Shown here one piece after another: positions 1 to 10,313 of a stretch of 64,000 bases of DNA. The position numbers and the translations under genes are program-made. Every line of letters begins with the position of its first letter. Position 1 is the stretch's first letter. The stretch is from Tropicibacter naphthalenivorans (GTDB taxonomy: Bacteria; Pseudomonadota; Alphaproteobacteria; Rhodobacterales; Rhodobacteraceae): positions 1 to 64,000 of the forward strand of contig NZ_FWXX01000002.1 in NCBI RefSeq assembly GCF_900176475.1. Direction: 5' to 3'. The notes beneath the pieces are model-generated. The model was not told where the DNA came from. It made no database searches and worked only from the letters and a program-made list of their open reading frames with translations.

Positions 1-380
1 TGCCTCTGTGAGCCAGAACAAATCGCTCATGATGCAGGTCTCCACGACGCCCCTGCATAACCTTGTCCCTCAAATCTTAATGAGGCCTGAGCCTAATGCC
101 TCGGCCCGCATTTGTCGCCACTCAGAGGCGCTCTCTGGGCTTAGGTCGATGATCCGGCCAATGCGCTTCTGGCCTTGGCGTCGGCTTCAAGCTGTCTGAT
201 CTGGCCAATGCGCACGTCCCGCAGGCGGACGGCTTCTGCGTGGCTGGTCGTGTTCAGCCCGAGTTTGATTTCGTTGCCGAAGGATTTCTTGGTCCAAGAG
301 TTCTGGGTTCCGACCAGCACAGGGGGCGTGACCATGCGAAGAGAGTATCCTCGGCCTCGGGGCTTGGTGAGATACTGCAT
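1..380 (-). pseudogene. Tyrosine-type phage integrase, N-terminal remnant with frameshifts
   Basis: The minus strand opens at an ATG at 380 (GGAG six bases upstream) and reads MQYLTKPRGRGYSLRMVTP, then a segment with ..NTTSHAEAVRLRDVRIGQIRQLEA.., the pattern of the N-terminal arm of Rhodobacteraceae site-specific integrases. This frame stops at 141-143. The next frame continues plausibly with IDLSPESASEWRQMRAEAL until a stop at 70-72, and the third frame then gives DLRDKVMQGRRGDLHHERF to the window edge. At least two frameshifts have therefore broken the gene. The catalytic domain would lie left of the window. The gene starts just beyond the 3' end of tRNA-Ser and runs away from it, the usual position of an island integrase beside its attachment tRNA. 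An ATG at 458 is an alternative upstream start. The family call is inferred from residue pattern only. Confidence 0.6.
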
Positions 381-496
381 GTCAGGCTCCGGCGAGCCCG
401 AGGTGATCTGCGGCGGTTGAATGTGGTCCGTCCTGTACCACAGGATGGTGTGTGCCACCCTTGATTTAAACCCTACAAATCAATGACTTAGGGGGG

Positions 497-586
497 TGGC
501 GGAGAGACAGGGATTCGAACCCTGGGTCCCCGTGAAGGGACAACGGTTTTCGAGACCGCCCCGTTCGACCACTCCGGCACCTCTCC
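497..586 (-). tRNA. tRNA-Ser(CGA)
   Basis: Reading the minus strand, a 7-bp acceptor stem starts GGAGAGG and closes with the complementary CTCTCC before discriminator G and an encoded CCA. The anticodon loop CTCGAAA gives anticodon CGA, which reads TCG serine codons. A long variable arm (TTGTCCCTTCACGGGGAC) marks a class II tRNA, and the T-loop GGTTCGAATCC is intact. The 3' end faces the broken integrase at 1-380, so this tRNA was probably the attachment site of an integrated element. Confidence 0.95.
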
Positions 587-831
587 GCGGGGGTCTTGGT
601 GAGCGGTCGTTTAGACAATCCCCAAACCGGGCGCAACAGGGAAAATCGAAAAAAGTCACATGGCCTCGCATTTTAACCCAAAGCCCAAGCCACAGGCAGA
701 GCGGGTAGGGGGAGCACACTCGCTAGAATTGCAGGCAAAAACCGGCAAAGCCTTGCGCACCACTGCACGCAGCACCTTGTTGAGACACGCGCCCTGCACT
801 AGCTTTCCCATAGCAAACAGGAGCTGGCATT

Positions 832-1647
832 ATGCGCGCACAGGCGGTTCAACGTATCGGCATGACCCTCGGGGCAGCTTTGCTGGCTTGGCCTTTGCAC
901 GCGGCCCCCGCGGACGATCTGATCGACGCGCTGCGGCTGGACGATATGATCGCCACCATGCGCACCGAGGGGCTGGCCTACGGGGCCGAGCTGGGCGAAG
1001 ACATGTTCCAGGGGGGCGATGCGGGCTGGCAGCGTCTTTTGGAAGACATCTATGACACCGACCGGATGGAAAGCCTGATCGAAGCGGAATTCACCGCCGC
1101 GCTCGGGGACACTGACCTGACGCCGCTAATTGACTTTTTCGAGTCGGACCAAGGGCAGGAAATCGTCGAGCTGGAGCTGGCCGCGCGCGAGGCCATGATC
1201 GACGACGAGGTCGAAGAGATGGCGCGCTCGACCTATCGTTTTGCCGACCCGGACGGGGGGCGCACCCGGCAGATCACCCGCTTTATCGAGGCGAACGACC
1301 TGCTGGACTCCAACGTGGCCGGGGCGATGAACGCCTCTTTCCGGTTCTACCTGGGGCTGGTGGACGGCGGCGGCTTTGAGATGAGCGAATCCGACATCAT
1401 CCAGGACGTCTGGGCGCAAGAGCCAGAGACCCGCTCTGACACCCAAGAGTGGCTGTATGGCTTTCTCTTGATGGCCTATGATCCGCTCAGCGACCGCGAG
1501 CTGGACCAGTACATCGACCTGTCTGCAACGCCCGAAGGGATGGCGCTGAACCGCGCTTTGTTCACCGCATTCAACAAGATGTATGACGACATCTCTTATG
1601 CGCTGGGGCTGGCCGCCGCGCAGCAGATGCAGGGCCAGGACCTGTAA
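832..1647 (+). CDS. Secreted DUF2059-domain protein
   Basis: The 271-residue protein begins with a typical signal peptide (MRAQAVQRIG.. followed by a hydrophobic stretch and cleavage near LHA-APADD), so it should act in the periplasm. The mature part is acidic and helical, and its segment around LIDFFESDQGQEIVELELAAREAM resembles the DUF2059 domain, whose biochemical role is unknown. The ATG is preceded by AGGAG at 819-823 with normal spacing. The gene stands alone between tRNA-Ser and the rplU operon, whose promoter starts 13 bases after its stop. Confidence 0.7.
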   Translation: MRAQAVQRIGMTLGAALLAWPLHAAPADDLIDALRLDDMIATMRTEGLAYGAELGEDMFQGGDAGWQRLLEDIYDTDRMESLIEAEFTAALGDTDLTPLIDFFESDQGQEIVELELAAREAMIDDEVEEMARSTYRFADPDGGRTRQITRFIEANDLLDSNVAGAMNASFRFYLGLVDGGGFEMSESDIIQDVWAQEPETRSDTQEWLYGFLLMAYDPLSDRELDQYIDLSATPEGMALNRALFTAFNKMYDDISYALGLAAAQQMQGQDL

Positions 1648-1659
1648 ACGCCAAGGTTG

Positions 1660-1688
1660 TTGACAGGGCGCATGGCTTTGCCTATGTA
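1660..1688 (+). promoter_or_regulatory. Sigma-70-type promoter of the rplU-rpmA operon
   Basis: A perfect -35 hexamer TTGACA (1660-1665) is followed after 17 bases by TATGTA (1683-1688), an excellent housekeeping promoter. Transcription would start near 1695, about 155 bases ahead of rplU, leaving a long structured leader. Confidence 0.75.
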
Positions 1689-1702
1689 GCGCGGACGAAA
1701 GA

Positions 1703-1735
1703 CGGGGTCCCACAGGCCCCGCTTTTGTTTTTTGT
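1703..1735 (+). terminator. Terminator-like hairpin in the rplU leader
   Basis: CGGGG at 1703-1707 pairs with CCCCG at 1717-1721 around a 9-base loop, followed by CTTTTGTTTTTTG. It lies about 8 bases after the predicted start of the rplU transcript, so besides ending read-through from the DUF2059 gene it could attenuate ribosomal-protein transcription. A second stem follows at about 1740-1771 (CGAACG..CGTTCG enclosing GCCC..GGGC). Confidence 0.55.
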
Positions 1736-1849
1736 TGAAACGAACGCCCCGTAACAGGGCGCGCCGTTCGAGGTAAGTGGCCCAAGCCACGCGAAACGCC
1801 CGGACCTGATCCGGGGACCAAAGAACGCGGGAATGAAAGGAACACGCGT

Positions 1850-2425
1850 ATGTTCGCGGTGATGAAAACCGGCGGCAAGCAGTACAAAGTCCAGGCGGGG
1901 GATGTCCTTCGTGTGGAGAAGCTGGCAGCCGATGCGGGCGAGACCGTCCAATTCAACGATATTCTGATGATCGGTGGCGACAACACTGTTGTTGGTGCAC
2001 CGCTCGTCGCAGGTGCGGCTGTTCAGGCCGAAGTGATCGACCAGATCAAAGGCGAAAAGACCATCAACTTCGTCAAGCGTCGTCGTAAGCACTCGTCGCA
2101 GCGCACCAAGGGCCACCGCCAGCAACTGACGCTGCTGCGCGTGACCGAGATCCTCGCCGACGGTGGCGACAAGTCCGGCGTCAAGGCCGCGACTGGCGCA
2201 GGGTCTGCCCCCAAGGCAGCCGCTCCCGCCGCAGCAAAGGCCGCTCCGGCAGCCGCAGCTGGTGACGATCTGACCACCATCACCGGTGTCGGCCCCGCCG
2301 CCGCCAAAAAGCTGAACGACGCAGGCATCACCACCTTTGCCCAGCTCGCAGCTGTTGACGCAGACACGTTCGAAGCCACCAAGGTCAAGCCTGAGTGGGT
2401 CGAGCAGGCCAAAACTCTGGCCTAA
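1850..2425 (+). CDS. rplU: 50S ribosomal protein L21 with C-terminal helix-hairpin-helix extension
   Basis: Residues 1 to about 103 are a standard L21 (MFAVMKTGGKQYKVQAGD.., ending with the RRRKHSSQRTKGHRQ region that binds 23S rRNA). The usual protein ends there. This one is 191 residues long: an Ala/Pro/Lys linker (about 104-145) leads into a compact domain starting DDLTTITGVGPAAAKKLNDAG, a helix-hairpin-helix motif of the kind that binds nucleic acid. Such tails are seen on L21 in related alphaproteobacteria, as far as I recall, and their role is unclear. AAAGGA precedes the ATG. rpmA follows after 19 bases. Confidence 0.95.
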   Translation: MFAVMKTGGKQYKVQAGDVLRVEKLAADAGETVQFNDILMIGGDNTVVGAPLVAGAAVQAEVIDQIKGEKTINFVKRRRKHSSQRTKGHRQQLTLLRVTEILADGGDKSGVKAATGAGSAPKAAAPAAAKAAPAAAAGDDLTTITGVGPAAAKKLNDAGITTFAQLAAVDADTFEATKVKPEWVEQAKTLA

Positions 2426-2444
2426 GTTCTAAGGAGAGACACTC

Positions 2445-2714
2445 ATGGCACATAAAAAAGCAGGCGGTTCCTCCCGTAACGGTCGCGACTCTGCGGGTCG
2501 CCGTCTTGGTGTGAAACTGTACGGTGGCCAGGCGGCCATCCCGGGCAACATCATCGCACGTCAGCGCGGCACCAAATTCTGGCCGGGCGAAGGCGTTGGC
2601 ATGGGCAAAGATCACACCATCTTTGCAACCGTCGAAGGCGCAGTCACCTTCCACAAGGGCCTCAAAGGCCGCACCTTTATTTCGGTTCTCCCGGTGGCGG
2701 AGGCCGCTGAGTAA
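2445..2714 (+). CDS. rpmA: 50S ribosomal protein L27
   Basis: The 89-residue protein has the full L27 signature: [20 protein letters not shown] at the N-terminus, which in this family reaches toward the peptidyl-transferase centre, then LGVKLYGGQ and the [20 protein letters not shown] core. There is no cleavable N-terminal extension of the Firmicutes type. TAAGGAG lies 9-10 bases before the ATG. It is the last gene of the rplU operon and is followed by a strong terminator. Confidence 0.97.
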   Translation: MAHKKAGGSSRNGRDSAGRRLGVKLYGGQAAIPGNIIARQRGTKFWPGEGVGMGKDHTIFATVEGAVTFHKGLKGRTFISVLPVAEAAE

Positions 2715-2743
2715 GCCGACCTGAGGGTTTTGAAGAAAAACAG

Positions 2744-2775
2744 GGGATCGGCAGGACTGCCGGTCCCTTTTCTTT
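2744..2775 (+). terminator. Rho-independent terminator after rpmA
   Basis: An 11-base arm GGGATCGGCAG (2744-2754) pairs with CTGCCGGTCCC (2757-2767) with one wobble pair, followed by TTTTCTTTT. It closes the rplU-rpmA transcript and separates it from the acetyltransferase gene. Confidence 0.85.
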
Positions 2776-2899
2776 TGCGCGCTTGACCTTGCCGGGAATG
2801 GGGATTCGAGGGGGCTTGGCCATAAAAGCGCCGCGAAAGGGTGAAATACGTAACGAAACGCCTAATTGTTTCAGGCAGTTGCACAGGAGGAGCGTGCAG

Positions 2900-3439
2900 A
2901 TGAGCCTCGATACCATGACCAGCCAGCCTTTGGTTGAAACCGACCGCTTTGACCTGCGGCCCTTGCGCCGTTCGGACATGGGGTTGATCGAACATTACGC
3001 CAGCGAAGAGCGCCTGGCGCGGATGACCGCGACGATCCCGCACCCGTTGCCGCCCACCGCGGCCGAGGCCTATGTGACCCGCGTCACCGCCCCGGACCGC
3101 GCCGAGGACGTCTGGGCGCTGGATGCCACCAAGGTCGGCGGAAGCGAGTTGATGGGGGTTGTGACCCTGACCCACGTCGATGACGGCCAGTCCGAGGTCA
3201 GCTATTGGATCGCGCCGGCGTTCTGGAACACGGGCCTTGCCTCTGACGCGGTGAACGCGCTGGTGGCGGCCAACCCGCTGAACTGCACCACGCTGTTCGC
3301 CTCGGTGTTTCAGGACAACCCGGCCTCGGCGCGCGTCCTGGTGCACGCGGGCTTTGAATACATTGGCGACGCCGAGACGTTCTCGGTGGCGCGAGGCACC
3401 AAGGTCCCAACCTGGACCTACCTTCGAAAACTGGGCTAG
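2900..3439 (+). CDS. GNAT-family N-acetyltransferase
   Basis: The 179-residue protein has the layout of RimJ/RimL-type GNAT enzymes: an opening LVETDRFDLRPLRRSDMGLIEHYAS, a central strand pair ending EVSYWIAPAFWNTGLASDAVNALV (acetyl-CoA pyrophosphate loop region) and a closing ASVFQDNPASARVLVHAGFEYIG motif. It would transfer an acetyl group from acetyl-CoA to an unknown amine, perhaps a protein N-terminus. The start at 2900 is chosen because AGGAGG (2885-2890) lies 9 bases upstream; the open frame extends to 2783 without a better site. It lies between L27 and obgE, a conserved position in this group. Confidence 0.85.
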   Translation: MSLDTMTSQPLVETDRFDLRPLRRSDMGLIEHYASEERLARMTATIPHPLPPTAAEAYVTRVTAPDRAEDVWALDATKVGGSELMGVVTLTHVDDGQSEVSYWIAPAFWNTGLASDAVNALVAANPLNCTTLFASVFQDNPASARVLVHAGFEYIGDAETFSVARGTKVPTWTYLRKLG

Positions 3440-3532
3440 GCGTCTGCGTGGCCCGAGCCTTATGGCGGCGCCGGGCCGTGTCAGCGCTTGAGAGCGCGCC
3501 GAATCCCGGCTAAACCGCCCCCAACCAGTTAG

Positions 3533-5685
<2,153 letters not shown>

Positions 5686-5743
5686 CCGGGCGACCATTTC
5701 GAGTACAACCCTGATCCTAACCTAACCAAAAGCGAGACACGCC

Positions 5744-7009
5744 ATGAAGGATATGACCGACATTCCCGCCCTCATGCAGCAGATCGGCGCCCGTGCCAAG
5801 GCCGCCGCAGCCGAGCTCGCTTTTGCCCCAGCCGAGGTCAAGCAAAAGGCGCTTGAGGTGGCGGCCGATACCCTGTGGGCGCGCCGCGCCGAGGTGACCC
5901 TTGCCAATGCCAAGGATATGGACTTTGGCCGTGAAAAAGGTCTGTCGGACGCCATGATGGACCGTTTGATGCTGGACGATGCGCGCATCAAGGGCATCGC
6001 CGACAGCCTGCGGGCGGTGGCGGCGCAGGACGATCCGGTGGGGCAGGTGATGTCCGAATGGGATCGGCCCACGGGCCTGCATATCAAGCGCGTGCGCACG
6101 CCGCTTGGGGTGATCGGTGTGATCTACGAAAGCCGTCCCAACGTGACGGCGGACGCGGGCGCGCTGTGCCTCAAGGCTGGGAACGCGGTGATCCTGCGCG
6201 GCGGCTCCGAGAGTTTTCACTCGTCAGGCGCGATCCACGCCTGCCTCGTTGAGGGCCTGCGCGCCGCCGGTCTGCCCGAGGATGCCATCCAGCGCGTGCC
6301 GACCCGCGACCGTGCGGCGGTGCAGGAAATGCTGACCATGACGGACTATATCGACGTGATTGTCCCGCGGGGCGGCAAGGGCTTGGTGGGGCTGGTACAG
6401 CGTGAGGCGCGGGTGCCGGTCTTTGCCCATCTCGAGGGCATCGTGCACATCTATATCGACAAGGACGCCGATCCGGTCAAAGCACTGAGCGTGGTGATGA
6501 ACGCGAAAACCCGCCGGACGGGGATTTGCGGTGCGGCGGAATGCTTGCTGATCCACCGCGATGTGGTGGACACGCTGGGGCAGGGGCTGATCAAGGCGCT
6601 GGTCGAGGCGGGCGTCGAAGTGCGCGGCGACGAGACCCTGTCGCAGATCGCCGGCACCGTTCAGGCGACCGAAGCCGATTGGGGCTGCGAATACCTTGAC
6701 AGCATCATCGCCGCCAAGGTGGTCGACGATCTGGACGGCGCGATTGCCCATATCCGGCAGTACAGCTCGAGCCACACCGATTGCATCATCACCGAGGATG
6801 ACGCCGCCGCCGACCGGTTCTTTAGCCGGGTGGACAGCGCCATTCTGATGCGCAACGCCTCGACCCAGTTTGCGGACGGGGGCGAGTTTGGCATGGGCGC
6901 CGAGATCGGCATCGCCACCGGCAAGATGCACGCGCGCGGCCCGGTGGGGGCCGAGCAGCTGACCAGCTTCAAGTACATCGTGGTCGGTGACGGGACGGTG
7001 CGCAGCTAA
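5744..7009 (+). CDS. proA: Gamma-glutamyl phosphate reductase
   Basis: The 421-residue protein is the second proline-pathway enzyme, reducing glutamyl-5-phosphate with NADPH to glutamate semialdehyde. It belongs to the aldehyde dehydrogenase superfamily. Visible motifs are [17 protein letters not shown], the cofactor region GGSESFHSS, and [12 protein letters not shown] with the catalytic Cys at residue 262, then a [19 protein letters not shown] signature near the end. The upstream site is weak (only a short GAG run), so expression may depend on proB translation. It converges with chpT, whose stop lies three bases beyond. Confidence 0.96.
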   Translation: MKDMTDIPALMQQIGARAKAAAAELAFAPAEVKQKALEVAADTLWARRAEVTLANAKDMDFGREKGLSDAMMDRLMLDDARIKGIADSLRAVAAQDDPVGQVMSEWDRPTGLHIKRVRTPLGVIGVIYESRPNVTADAGALCLKAGNAVILRGGSESFHSSGAIHACLVEGLRAAGLPEDAIQRVPTRDRAAVQEMLTMTDYIDVIVPRGGKGLVGLVQREARVPVFAHLEGIVHIYIDKDADPVKALSVVMNAKTRRTGICGAAECLLIHRDVVDTLGQGLIKALVEAGVEVRGDETLSQIAGTVQATEADWGCEYLDSIIAAKVVDDLDGAIAHIRQYSSSHTDCIITEDDAAADRFFSRVDSAILMRNASTQFADGGEFGMGAEIGIATGKMHARGPVGAEQLTSFKYIVVGDGTVRS

Positions 7010-7012
7010 GCG

Positions 7013-7621
7013 TCAGGCAATCTTGATGGTGATCGTGCTGTCGTCACTGGTCACCATCACCTTATAGCCGCGCTCTTCGGCCAGCACGACAAGCAGGGCG
7101 AAATGCACCCGTTCTGGGCCGACGTCGTCCAGCGGCACAAGGCCATTGAGGTGATCCCACAGCGGCTGCACCATGTTCAGACGCGGGCCCGTCGCGGTGA
7201 TCGACCAACCGGCCATATCGTGGTCAATGCGCACGGTGCCGCCTGCGGGCAGCGCGCTTTCGCAACACAGAAAGGTCAAAAAGGCCAGTTGCACGTCGTG
7301 GCGCGAGAATTCCCCCTGCGGCACCCAGTCGGCGCGCAGCCGCCCGCCTTGGGTTGTGGCGGTCAGGGTGGACACGATCTCGCGTTGACCTAGGGTCTGT
7401 TCTGACTTGGCGCTTCCAAAGGCGACGCGAAAGAACTGAATCCGGGCGGTCGCGCTGGTACAGCTTTCCTGGATCAGCGACATTTCGGGGGACTCAGGCT
7501 CTGATCCACCGGACAGAGCGATCAGTTCCAGCCCGTTTTGGATGGCCCCGATTGGGCTGATCAGGTCGTGGCAGAGGCGAGACCCCACAAGCGACGCGAG
7601 GTTGGCGCTGGACTGCGGCAT
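7013..7621 (-). CDS. chpT: Histidine phosphotransferase ChpT
   Basis: In alphaproteobacteria ChpT takes phosphate from CckA and passes it to CtrA and CpdR, controlling the cell cycle or motility. The 202-residue protein has the H-box LCHDLISPIGAIQNGLEL with the phospho-accepting His at residue 18, followed by a degenerate kinase-like fold (PF10090 type) that lacks the ATP-binding N and G boxes. The start at 7621 fits GGAGG ten bases upstream; the open frame continues to 7708 without good sites. The divergent DUF3553 gene starts only 30 bases away, so each promoter must lie within the other gene. Confidence 0.85.
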   Translation of the reverse strand: MPQSSANLASLVGSRLCHDLISPIGAIQNGLELIALSGGSEPESPEMSLIQESCTSATARIQFFRVAFGSAKSEQTLGQREIVSTLTATTQGGRLRADWVPQGEFSRHDVQLAFLTFLCCESALPAGGTVRIDHDMAGWSITATGPRLNMVQPLWDHLNGLVPLDDVGPERVHFALLVVLAEERGYKVMVTSDDSTITIKIA

Positions 7622-7651
7622 GTAGTATGTTCCTCCGTGAAGGATGAAATG

Positions 7652-7834
7652 ATGAACGAACTCAACTCTTTGCTCGAACCGGGGATGCTGGTGAAGCACC
7701 CGGATCAACCGGATTGGGGCATCGGACAGGTGCAGTCCAACATCGGTGGCCGCATCACCGTGAACTTCCGCGAGGAAGGAAAAGTGGTGATCGACGGCAA
7801 CCGGGTCGCCTTGACCCCGGTCTTTGATGGTTAA
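7652..7834 (+). CDS. DUF3553 small protein
   Basis: A 60-residue protein (MNELNSLLEPGMLVKHPDQP.., then GIGQVQSNIGGRITVNFREEGKVVI) with the compact beta-rich pattern of DUF3553. Its sequence resembles the SH3-like or CarD-like modules that follow a PxWGxGQV motif. AAGGA lies seven bases before this ATG; an adjacent ATG three bases upstream is slightly too close to it. It is divergent from chpT with a 30-base gap, a pairing worth noting because DUF3553 has no known role. Confidence 0.75.
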   Translation: MNELNSLLEPGMLVKHPDQPDWGIGQVQSNIGGRITVNFREEGKVVIDGNRVALTPVFDG

Positions 7835-7867
7835 CCTAGTATATCAGAGGTTGAGATAAGGTTAACC
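7829..7867. repeat. Pair of GGTTAACC palindromes upstream of olsB
   Basis: The 8-bp palindrome GGTTAACC occurs at 7829-7836 (covering the stop of the DUF3553 gene) and again at 7860-7867, 31 bases apart. Both lie within 130 bases of olsB. TTAACC is also the half-site bound by CtrA, but the full TTAA-N7-TTAA arrangement is absent. Confidence 0.5.
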
Positions 7868-7957
7868 AAAGTCGCGCCTTTCGTCGCGTTTTCGATGCTG
7901 TTGTCTTTGAGCGGTTGTCTGCTAAAACCCGCCGGGAACCGATGGCGGAGCCAAAAG

Positions 7958-8716
7958 ATGACCGTACAAGGCCAGCATTTCGAGCTGCAACTGGCGCAGG
8001 GCGAGGCCGATATTCGCGCCGCGCAGCGTCTGCGCTACGAGGTTTTTGTGGATGAACTTGGCGGCGATGGCGCGCTGGTTGACCACGACGCGCGGCTGGA
8101 ACGGGATCGGTTCGATCCCTTCGTGGACCACCTCTTGGTGCGCGATCCCATGCGGGATGGCATGGTTGTCGGCGTCTACCGCCTGATGCGCCAAGAGCAG
8201 GCAGAGGCCGCCGGGCAGTTCTATTCCGAGGATGAATACGACCTTGAACCGCTGCGGGCCTCGGGGCGTAAGCTATTGGAATTAGGGCGGTCTTGCCTGC
8301 ACGCTGAGTATCGCGGCGGCGGGGCGATGTTCCGGCTGTGGCAGGGGCTGGGGCAGTATGTACTGGACCATGGGGTCGAGGTTCTGTTCGGCACGGCGTC
8401 GTTTCACGGCACCGATGTGGGTGCGCTGGCGGAGCCGTTGTCCTTCCTCCATCACCGCCACTTGGCGCCCGCCGACCTGCGGGTTCGGGCGCGCGATTTC
8501 CAGCCGATGGACCTGATCCCACAGGCCGATCTGGATCGCCGCGCCGCGATGCAGGCGATGCCAGCGCTGATCAAGGCGTACCTTCGTTTAGGCGGCTGCG
8601 TGGGCGAGGGCGCCTTTGTGGATAAGTCCTTTAACACAACTGACGTTTGTCTTGTCATGGACACCGCGCGGATGACCGAGGCGCAGAAATCCATGTACAC
8701 CAAGGCGCGCGCATGA
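7958..8716 (+). CDS. olsB: L-ornithine N(alpha)-acyltransferase OlsB
   Basis: OlsB joins a 3-hydroxyacyl chain from acyl-ACP to ornithine, making lyso-ornithine lipid at the inner membrane. The 252-residue protein shows the family hallmarks: AAQRLRYEVFVDELG, a DPFVDHLLVRD stretch, GVYRLMRQEQ and LELGRSCLHAEYRGG. The start at 7958 has GGCGGAG seven bases upstream; an upstream in-frame ATG at 7895 would add a hydrophobic lipoprotein-like segment and looks wrong for this family. The stop overlaps the start of olsA, indicating a coupled two-gene operon for a phosphorus-free membrane lipid. Confidence 0.88.
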   Translation: MTVQGQHFELQLAQGEADIRAAQRLRYEVFVDELGGDGALVDHDARLERDRFDPFVDHLLVRDPMRDGMVVGVYRLMRQEQAEAAGQFYSEDEYDLEPLRASGRKLLELGRSCLHAEYRGGGAMFRLWQGLGQYVLDHGVEVLFGTASFHGTDVGALAEPLSFLHHRHLAPADLRVRARDFQPMDLIPQADLDRRAAMQAMPALIKAYLRLGGCVGEGAFVDKSFNTTDVCLVMDTARMTEAQKSMYTKARA

Positions 8717-9534
8717 GCACCTGGGACGGGGGCACGCCTGCGCCGCAGATTCGCATCTCGGCCTTGGGCTGGCTGTGTATCGCCTATAGGTTGCCGCTGA
8801 TCGGGCTGGTGAATTTCGGCGGGTTGCTGCTGTTGCTCAGCCTACGCCTGATCGAAAGGCCGCTGTTCGGGATGGATCGGCCGGTGACTCCGTGGATCAC
8901 GCAAGCCGTTTGCCGTACCACGTTGCGGATCATGGGGCTGCGCCTGCGCGCCACGGGACCGCGTATGAAAGGCCCCGGCGCGGTGGTCGCCAACCATTCG
9001 TCCTGGCTGGATATTTTTGTCCTCAACAGCCGCAAGAACGTCTATTTTGTCGCCAAGCAAGAGGTGTCTGGCTGGGCCGGGATCGGCTGGCTGGCGCGCG
9101 CCACCGGCACCGTTTTCATCAAGCGCGACCGCCGCGAGGCCAAGGCCCAGACGCAGGTCTTCCAGGATCGTTTGCTGCACGGTCACCGCCTGTTGTTCTT
9201 CCCCGAGGGCACCTCGACCGACAACCAGCGCGTGTTGCCGTTCAAGACGACGCTCTTTGCGGCCTTTTTCGACGACGCCCTGCGCGAGCGCTTGCAAGTG
9301 CAGGCCGTTAGTGTCTCTTACCAAGCGCCTAAAGGCCGTGAGCCGTATTTTTACGGTTGGTGGGGCGGCATGGATTTCGCGCCCTACCTGCTGCATGTGC
9401 TGGGCCAGCCGTGTCAGGGCAGCGTGACGCTGACCTATCATCCGCCGGTGCGGGTGGCGGATTTCGCGGATCGCAAAGCGCTGGCCGCAACCCTCGAACA
9501 GCAAACGCGGGGCGGGTTCAGCCTCGCGCGTTAA
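8713..9534 (+). CDS. olsA: Lyso-ornithine lipid O-acyltransferase OlsA
   Basis: OlsA adds the second fatty acid to lyso-ornithine lipid. It is a member of the PlsC acyltransferase family, with the NHSSWLD motif (HX4D catalytic pair) and FFPEGTSTDNQRVLPFK. An N-terminal hydrophobic segment (LIGLVNFGGLLLLLSLRLI) anchors it to the membrane. The 273-residue frame starts at an ATG that overlaps the olsB stop (ATGA), and pairing with olsB makes the specific role likely rather than general phosphatidate synthesis. Confidence 0.88.
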   Translation: MSTWDGGTPAPQIRISALGWLCIAYRLPLIGLVNFGGLLLLLSLRLIERPLFGMDRPVTPWITQAVCRTTLRIMGLRLRATGPRMKGPGAVVANHSSWLDIFVLNSRKNVYFVAKQEVSGWAGIGWLARATGTVFIKRDRREAKAQTQVFQDRLLHGHRLLFFPEGTSTDNQRVLPFKTTLFAAFFDDALRERLQVQAVSVSYQAPKGREPYFYGWWGGMDFAPYLLHVLGQPCQGSVTLTYHPPVRVADFADRKALAATLEQQTRGGFSLAR

Positions 9535-9539
9535 CGCCC

Positions 9540-10160
9540 TCAGACCATCGCGGCGCGCAGCGCTTTGAGCGTGGCCAGCGGGTCTTCGGTGTTCCAGATT
9601 TCCTCGCCGATGGCGAAAAAGTCGGTCACGGGGGCCAGATCGCGCACAAGCGCTTCGGTCAGGTTGCCCTCGGCGACGACCGGCACTTCGATCATCTCGG
9701 ACCACCACTGGAACAGCTCCTTGTCCGCCAATTCGCCGCCGCCAAGCGCGCCGGACACCGGCCCGAAGGAAATATAATCCGCGCCGTTTTCGCCCGCGGT
9801 CATGCCGTCGTGACGCGACTGCGCGCAATAGGCGCCGACGATCGCATCCGCGCCCAGCTCTTTGCGGGCCGCGCGGACCGAGCGTGCGCCGTCCAGCAGA
9901 TGCACCCCGTCAAGGCCCAGCCGCTGCGCCAGCACCACATGGGTGTCGATGACCAAGGCCACGTCCTGCTGATGCGCCACTTCGCGCACGGCATCGGCGG
10001 CGCGCATCAGGCGGTCTTCGTCGCGGGTGGCCAGCGACAGGCGCAGGCAGGCGATCTCGACCTCACCCATGACACGGGCAAGCTCTGCGGGAAACGTGCC
10101 GAGTTCAAACTCGGGCGGGGTCACGAGATAGATCTGGGGGGCGTCGTCCTGGGCCATCAT
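9540..10160 (-). CDS. ThiE/TenI-family protein (thiamine phosphate synthase-like)
   Basis: The 206-residue TIM-barrel-type sequence carries ThiE-like landmarks: ALVIDTHVVLAQRLGLDGVHLLDG, ARKELGADAIVGAYCAQSRHD and ENGADYISFGPV, plus VVAEGNLTEA near the end. It departs from true ThiE, which has a HLGQED-type motif after DGVH and a GxSxH motif where this has GAYCAQSRH. No other thi gene is nearby. It may therefore be a paralogue with another substrate; thiamine phosphate synthase activity is uncertain. AGGAG fits the second of two adjacent ATGs (10157) slightly better. It converges with olsA and is divergent from trmJ. Confidence 0.7.
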   Translation of the reverse strand: MMAQDDAPQIYLVTPPEFELGTFPAELARVMGEVEIACLRLSLATRDEDRLMRAADAVREVAHQQDVALVIDTHVVLAQRLGLDGVHLLDGARSVRAARKELGADAIVGAYCAQSRHDGMTAGENGADYISFGPVSGALGGGELADKELFQWWSEMIEVPVVAEGNLTEALVRDLAPVTDFFAIGEEIWNTEDPLATLKALRAAMV

Positions 10161-10313
10161 TCGCTCCTGTGGGCTTGGCCGCGTCTCTTAACGTGGAATT
10201 TGCGGTTTGACCATAAGGATTTGCTGCAAAGGCGGGGTTTGCGGGCGGGCAGGGCTTGCGTGCACGCGGATGGCCCCTTAGGCAGGCGTCGCATTTTGAC
10301 GGGGAAAAGACAG

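Noticed and set aside
7829-7867. CtrA binding site upstream of olsB
   Set aside because: TTAACC half-sites are present but not in the TTAA-N7-TTAA arrangement.
9357-10313. N-terminal extension of TrmJ to 9357
   Set aside because: The extended frame passes antisense through the ThiE-like gene and lacks similarity to TrmJ, which starts at 10314.
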